A stretch of DNA of 18,668 nucleotides from an uncultured Muribaculaceae bacterium (GTDB taxonomy: Bacteria > Bacteroidota > Bacteroidia > Bacteroidales > Muribaculaceae): assembly GCA_910586175.1 (NCBI GenBank), contig CAJUIJ010000034.1, forward strand, positions 1 through 18,668, given 5' to 3'. The position numbers were made by a program, and so were the translations under genes. Below are positions 16,501-18,668 of this stretch, piece by piece. The first letter of the stretch is position 1; every line of letters starts with the position of its first letter. The notes under the pieces were generated by a model. It was not told the DNA's origin and did not search any database. It saw nothing but the letters and a program-made list of their open reading frames with translations.

Positions 16501-17247
16501 CGAAAATTTCTTCTGCATCGACACGCATATAAGGCGGTCGTGTGCCTCTGCATCCTCTTCGTTGGTGAAATGCACGTCGTTGGTGGCTACGACCTTGATG
16601 CTGAATTTTTTAGCCAATTCAATCAGCTTCTCATTTACCTTGCACTGCTCCACATAGACTTCGCGGTTGGCATTCTCCTTAAATGTCTGATGACGCTGAA
16701 GCTCTAAATAGTAATCATCGCCAAATGTCTCCTTATACCATTGCACCCGCTCCTCTGCTTTCGCAAAGTCTTCCTGCATGATAAACTGAGGCACCTCGCC
16801 ACCAAGACATGCCGAGCATACTATCAAGCCTTCGTGATAACGCGCAAGATCCTCCCGGTCTGTGCGGGGTTTGTAGTAATATCCCTGTGTCCATGAGCGG
16901 CTCACGAGCTTTACCAGATTATGATACCCTTGCTCGTTCTTTGCCAAGACTATTAGGTGATAACCGTTGTCAGACTTGTCTTTCTTTTCAAGTTTACTCT
17001 CTTTGGCCACATACATCTCGCATCCCAATATGGGCTTGAATTTCTCCTCTTCGCTCAAACCGGAATTTTTCTTTTCCACATAATTGAAAAATTCCTTGAT
17101 ACCGAACATGTTGCCATGGTCAGTAAGGGCAATGCCTCGCATCCCGGTGGCGAGACATTTGTCTACCAATTCCTGGATGGTGGCCTTACCGTCAAGAAGA
17201 CTGTATTGTGAATGCACATGCAGGTGCGTGAAAGGTATCTGACTCAT
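13567..17247 (-). CDS. dnaE: DNA polymerase III alpha subunit (replicative polymerase)
   Basis: A 1226-aa cytosolic C-family polymerase (EC 2.7.7.7). Its order is a PHP domain (about 6-290), palm with the catalytic triad Asp468 and Asp470 (PDIDVDF) and Asp632 (MDFLGLKT), thumb and fingers, HhH region, beta-clamp-binding motif QLSLF (992-996), an OB fold (about 1064-1135) and a C-terminal tail. The PHP domain keeps all nine metal-ligand positions (His10, His12, Asp19, His44, Glu77, His97, Cys147, Asp224, His226), several of which are lost in E. coli, so it may proofread. The ATG at 17247 (MSQIPFTHLHVHS) is chosen because the family starts here; an ATG at 17316 adds 23 atypical residues and falls inside a promoter-like element. 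It heads the minus-strand cluster followed by trxA. Confidence 0.97.
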   Translation of the reverse strand: MSQIPFTHLHVHSQYSLLDGKATIQELVDKCLATGMRGIALTDHGNMFGIKEFFNYVEKKNSGLSEEEKFKPILGCEMYVAKESKLEKKDKSDNGYHLIVLAKNEQGYHNLVKLVSRSWTQGYYYKPRTDREDLARYHEGLIVCSACLGGEVPQFIMQEDFAKAEERVQWYKETFGDDYYLELQRHQTFKENANREVYVEQCKVNEKLIELAKKFSIKVVATNDVHFTNEEDAEAHDRLICVSMQKKFSEPRLHYTKQEWLKTPEEMYEIFKDIPEALTNTQEILDKIELYSINHSPIMPFFEIPKEFGTEEEYRSRITEQELFDEFTRDEKGNVVMSEEEAHKKIAKLGGYDKLYRIKFEADYLNKLTFEGAKERYGDPIPDDVMERLVFELHIMKTMGFPGYFLIVQDFINTGRRELGVSIGPGRGSAAGSAAAYCLGITQVDPIKYDLLFERFLNPDRISLPDIDVDFDDDGRYEVLKYVTEKYGEEKVAHIITFGTMATKMVIKDVAKVLDVPLSEANRLAKLVPDRMPEIDGKTAKTNIKNLLKYVPDFQAETQNPDENVRETIKYAEQLEGNIRGTGVHACGVIICRDDITDWVPVSMATDADGDKVITTQYEGSIIEDTGLIKMDFLGLKTLSIIKEALYNIKLRHGIDLDIDHIPIDDPLTFELYSKGNTTSTFQFESPGMQNSLRSLQPSKFEDLIAMNALYRPGPMDYIPTFIARKHGDEPIVYDIPCMEQYLKETYGVTVYQEQVMLLSRLLANFTRGESDTLRKAMGKKQIDKMQKLKKKFMEQGQQNGHEAKTLEKIWQDWEKFASYAFNKSHATCYSWVAYQTGYLKAHYPAEYMAGVLSRNLSQTDKLKKDMDECRRMGLTVIGPDINESIEKFGVNKSGEIRFGLGAVKGVGLNAVSAIIHERNQNGPYKDIYDFVERVNLSACNRSAIENLAMAGAFDCFGLPREAFVTQVFDNTYADMLVKYGQRVQNDKNSLQLSLFGELEPIETAKPPMPEVQPWSRMALLEKEKELVTMYLSAHPLDPYYMELTYGCNTSCEEFKSKEKPGAKIVMGGLVTKVTNKVSRRGTDFTVVTIEDFTGKAEIALFGRNHQAHKDKFHEGEPTLVKLSYVGSRFDPTRADMNIDEVSSLDSIKDKMANSLLLYIDINNKDQDLFSQILQIDDKSRPGDLYVEFYDPQTRQSMRVHSKKKCPINRKMMDIVTASGLRYKIS

Positions 17248-17313
17248 CGGTTTATAATGCGCAAATGATAAAGAATCTGAAACAGCAACCAAAAGGCCAC
17301 AAGTTTCAACATG

Positions 17314-17321
17314 CAAAAATA
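17314..17321 (-). promoter_or_regulatory. Putative -7 element upstream of dnaE
   Basis: Read on the minus strand, 17321-17314 is TATTTTTG, matching TAnnTTTG. A start site near 17307 would give a leader of about 60 nt before the dnaE ATG at 17247. No TTTG -33 element lies at the proper distance, so this is a weak assignment. The 262-nt divergent region between dnaE and the methyltransferase (17248-17509) otherwise holds only AT-rich DNA and loose imperfect dyads. Confidence 0.32.
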
Positions 17322-17477
17322 ATCAAAATTTCCCAACAATACCATAATGCATAATCGAAATTTTTTGTTAGAGAGTCCATATTAAAATCTATTATTGGTT
17401 GGGCGCATTTACTTTGAATGCTACCTACTGTAATCTGTTTTTAGTTCTTGAAATCAAAGATTCTCGCTGGAATTTTG

Positions 17478-17485
17478 TAAATTTG
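17478..17485 (+). promoter_or_regulatory. Putative -7 element of the methyltransferase gene
   Basis: TAAATTTG (17478-17485) matches the Bacteroidetes -7 consensus and lies 24 bp before the ATG at 17510, giving a very short A/T-rich leader. No TTTG was found 19-21 bp further upstream, so the promoter may be weak or regulated. Confidence 0.4.
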
Positions 17486-17509
17486 CACTATTAATATTTA
17501 ATTCATCGT

Positions 17510-18577
17510 ATGGCAAACAAGAATTTACAGGGTGCGAAAAACGCCAAAAATGACGAGTTCTATACTCAATACTACGATATTGAACGAGAGATAAACGCTT
17601 ATCTTGAGTTCAACCCCGATGTGTTCAGAGGTAAGACCGTGCTTTTGCCATGCGATGATCCGGAATGGAGCAATTTTACACTTTACTTTGCACAACATTT
17701 TCAGACTTTAGGATTGAAGAAGCTAATATCCACAAGTTATGCCCCGGAGAGCAAGAGGCTCAAAACCCCGTATCAGCCCTCTTTGTTTGAGCAGGAGGCT
17801 CCACAGTTTGATCCGTCGAAAACTTCTATACGTGGCAAGATTTTCATGCTCGACCATGATATAGACGGTGATGGACGTATCGACTTCCATGACTTACAAT
17901 GGGAATATCTTGAAGGAGACGGAGACTTCCGAAGTGCAGAGATTCGAAAAATGCGTGACGAGGCAGACATAATCGTCACAAACCCACCATTCTCTCTTTT
18001 CAGAGAATTTCTTTCTTGGATAGTTGAAACCTCCAAGAGTTTTCTAATCATAGGAAATCAAAACGCTATTACTTACAAGGAAGTATTTCCTTTGATAAAG
18101 GATAATCATATTTGGCTTGGGGCAACCGGCTTCTCAACGGATATGGTTTTTGCCGTTCCTGAAGGTTCGACAGTGGCTGAAGCAGACAAGAAAAAAGCGG
18201 AACGATTGGGTTATGTCGGCAACTACACAAGACTTGGGAATTCATGCTGGTTTACCAATCTTGACCATGGCAGACGGCATCAACCTTTATCTCTTATGAC
18301 TATGGAAGAAAATATAATGTATTCCAAACATAAACAGATACGGGGAGTTGGCTATCTTAAATATGATAACTATGATGCAATCGAAGTGCCATTCACTGAT
18401 GCAATACCGTCGGATTACACTGGTGTAATGGGAGTTCCAATCACTTTTCTTGATAAATATTGTCCTGACCAATTTGAAATCTTAAGGTTTCGAAAAGGTA
18501 ATGACGATAAAGACTTATCTATCAATGGCACTTGCCCTTATTTCAGAATACTAATCCGTCATAATTTGAAATCTTAG
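17510..18577 (+). CDS. EcoRI-family adenine-specific DNA methyltransferase, expressed C-terminal form
   Basis: A 355-aa cytosolic N6-adenine methyltransferase of the EcoRI methylase family, expected to transfer methyl from S-adenosylmethionine to adenine in a specific site. It has the family N-terminus AKNDEFYTQYYDIEREI (12-28), a PCDDPEWSNF segment (47-56) likely forming the SAM-side motif, and the catalytic motif IV TNPPF (157-161). The C-terminal segment follows Phe322-Glu-Ile-Leu325 and ends in INGTCPYFRILIRH plus NLKS. Those last four residues and the stop come from an out-of-frame copy of the FEIL-coding repeat. The gene is visibly more AT-rich than the dnaE side, suggesting transfer. 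No endonuclease gene is visible, so it is orphan within this window; a partner could lie downstream. The target site is unknown. Confidence 0.88.
   Translation: MANKNLQGAKNAKNDEFYTQYYDIEREINAYLEFNPDVFRGKTVLLPCDDPEWSNFTLYFAQHFQTLGLKKLISTSYAPESKRLKTPYQPSLFEQEAPQFDPSKTSIRGKIFMLDHDIDGDGRIDFHDLQWEYLEGDGDFRSAEIRKMRDEADIIVTNPPFSLFREFLSWIVETSKSFLIIGNQNAITYKEVFPLIKDNHIWLGATGFSTDMVFAVPEGSTVAEADKKKAERLGYVGNYTRLGNSCWFTNLDHGRRHQPLSLMTMEENIMYSKHKQIRGVGYLKYDNYDAIEVPFTDAIPSDYTGVMGVPITFLDKYCPDQFEILRFRKGNDDKDLSINGTCPYFRILIRHNLKS
18471..18576 (+). repeat. Direct repeat pair (14-bp seam) bracketing the expressed C-terminal cassette
   Basis: AATTTGAAATCTTA is present exactly at 18471-18484 and 18563-18576, 92 bp apart. 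Both are followed by RGG (AGG, GGG), so similarity extends to 17 bp with one mismatch. Copy 1 is read as ..FEIL in the methyltransferase frame. Copy 2 is read as NLKS-stop in that frame, but encodes FEIL in the frame of the downstream segment. Flanking bases differ, so the match is limited to the seam. Confidence 0.85.
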
Positions 18578-18668
18578 GGGCTACAGAAAGCGAAGGGAAA
18601 GGTTTCTCAGATGGCCTATGGAATGACAATTCAAAAGTAGCACAGGCGACTATAAATTATAAAAAGGT
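18565..18668 (+). other. Startless alternative C-terminal cassette of the methyltransferase (partial, runs off window)
   Basis: Starting at the second seam, the frame TTT GAA ATC TTA is open for 34 codons to the window end. It reads FEIL, then GATESEGKGFSDG, LWNDNSKVAQAT and INYKK. A TAA (18562-18564) stands directly before the Phe codon and no start codon is present, so it cannot be translated by itself. Its beginning (FEIL) matches the expressed cassette, while its body is different. The INYKK near the end may correspond to the IN-G-T-C-P-Y-F-R-I-L-I-R type ending of cassette 1. It is best read as an unexpressed or displaced C-terminal module. It fuses in frame to the methyltransferase if the 92 bp between seams are removed. 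The remainder lies outside the window. Confidence 0.72.

Noticed and set aside
17248..17316. An N-terminal extension of dnaE from the ATG at 17316.
   Set aside because: DnaE proteins normally begin just before the PHP motif, as the ATG at 17247 does, and the upstream ATG overlaps a promoter-like element.
17325..17403. Imperfect dyads in the dnaE-methyltransferase gap (AAAATTTC/GAAATTTT and CCCAACAAT/ATTGGTTGGG).
   Set aside because: They are short, AT-rich or bulged, with long loops, and are expected by chance in such AT-rich DNA.
18485..18668. A simple sequencing frameshift splitting one longer methyltransferase.
   Set aside because: A frameshift would not create two exact copies of the 14-bp FEIL seam, and the first segment has a complete natural-looking ending (YFRILIRH). 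A TAA also stands directly before the second FEIL in its own frame.
1..18668. CRISPR arrays, tRNA or rRNA genes, transposases or integrases.
   Set aside because: No regularly spaced repeats beyond those listed, no recognisable RNA gene and no recombinase coding sequence were seen in the window.

Overview
The window looks like a chromosomal segment of a Bacteroidales bacterium. It may be a gut Muribaculaceae-type organism, but the family is inference. The reasons are promoters of the Bacteroidetes form (TTTG, about 20 bp, TAnnTTTG), A/T-rich leaders without Shine-Dalgarno sequences, a histidine-utilisation operon with a bifunctional FtcD, and a dxs-trkA-trkH cluster. No rRNA, tRNA, CRISPR array or insertion sequence was seen.

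Layout: (1) 67-763, a monocistronic NlpC/P60 lipoprotein hydrolase with its own promoter and terminator. (2) 768-7392, a plus-strand operon hutU-ftcD-hutI-hutH that converts histidine to glutamate. HutH makes urocanate, HutU makes imidazolone propionate, HutI opens the ring to formiminoglutamate, and the fused FtcD moves the formimino group to tetrahydrofolate and deaminates it to methenyl-THF. (3) 7395-7450, a duplicated 15-mer followed by a GC-rich REP-like hairpin. (4) 7502-8260, a nitroreductase-family protein whose 3' end overlaps the 3' end of the convergent trkH. (5) 8243-17247, a tightly packed minus-strand set transcribed dnaE, trxA, a 59-aa two-helix membrane protein, dxs, trkA, trkH. 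It covers replication, thiol redox, isoprenoid precursors and potassium uptake. (6) 17478-18668, an AT-richer right end with an EcoRI-family adenine DNA methyltransferase.

The most unusual observation is at the extreme right end. The methyltransferase gene carries a 14-bp seam (aatttgaaatctta, 18471-18484) encoding Phe-Glu-Ile-Leu at the start of its C-terminal segment. The same 14 bp recurs 92 bp downstream (18563-18576), where it introduces a second, different open C-terminal segment that has no start codon and runs off the window. Because 92 is not a multiple of three, the second seam is read out of frame and supplies the stop codon of the expressed segment. Recombination between the two seams would delete 92 bp and fuse the second segment in frame. 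This looks like an exchangeable C-terminal cassette arrangement for a DNA methyltransferase, although only one complete and one partial cassette are visible.
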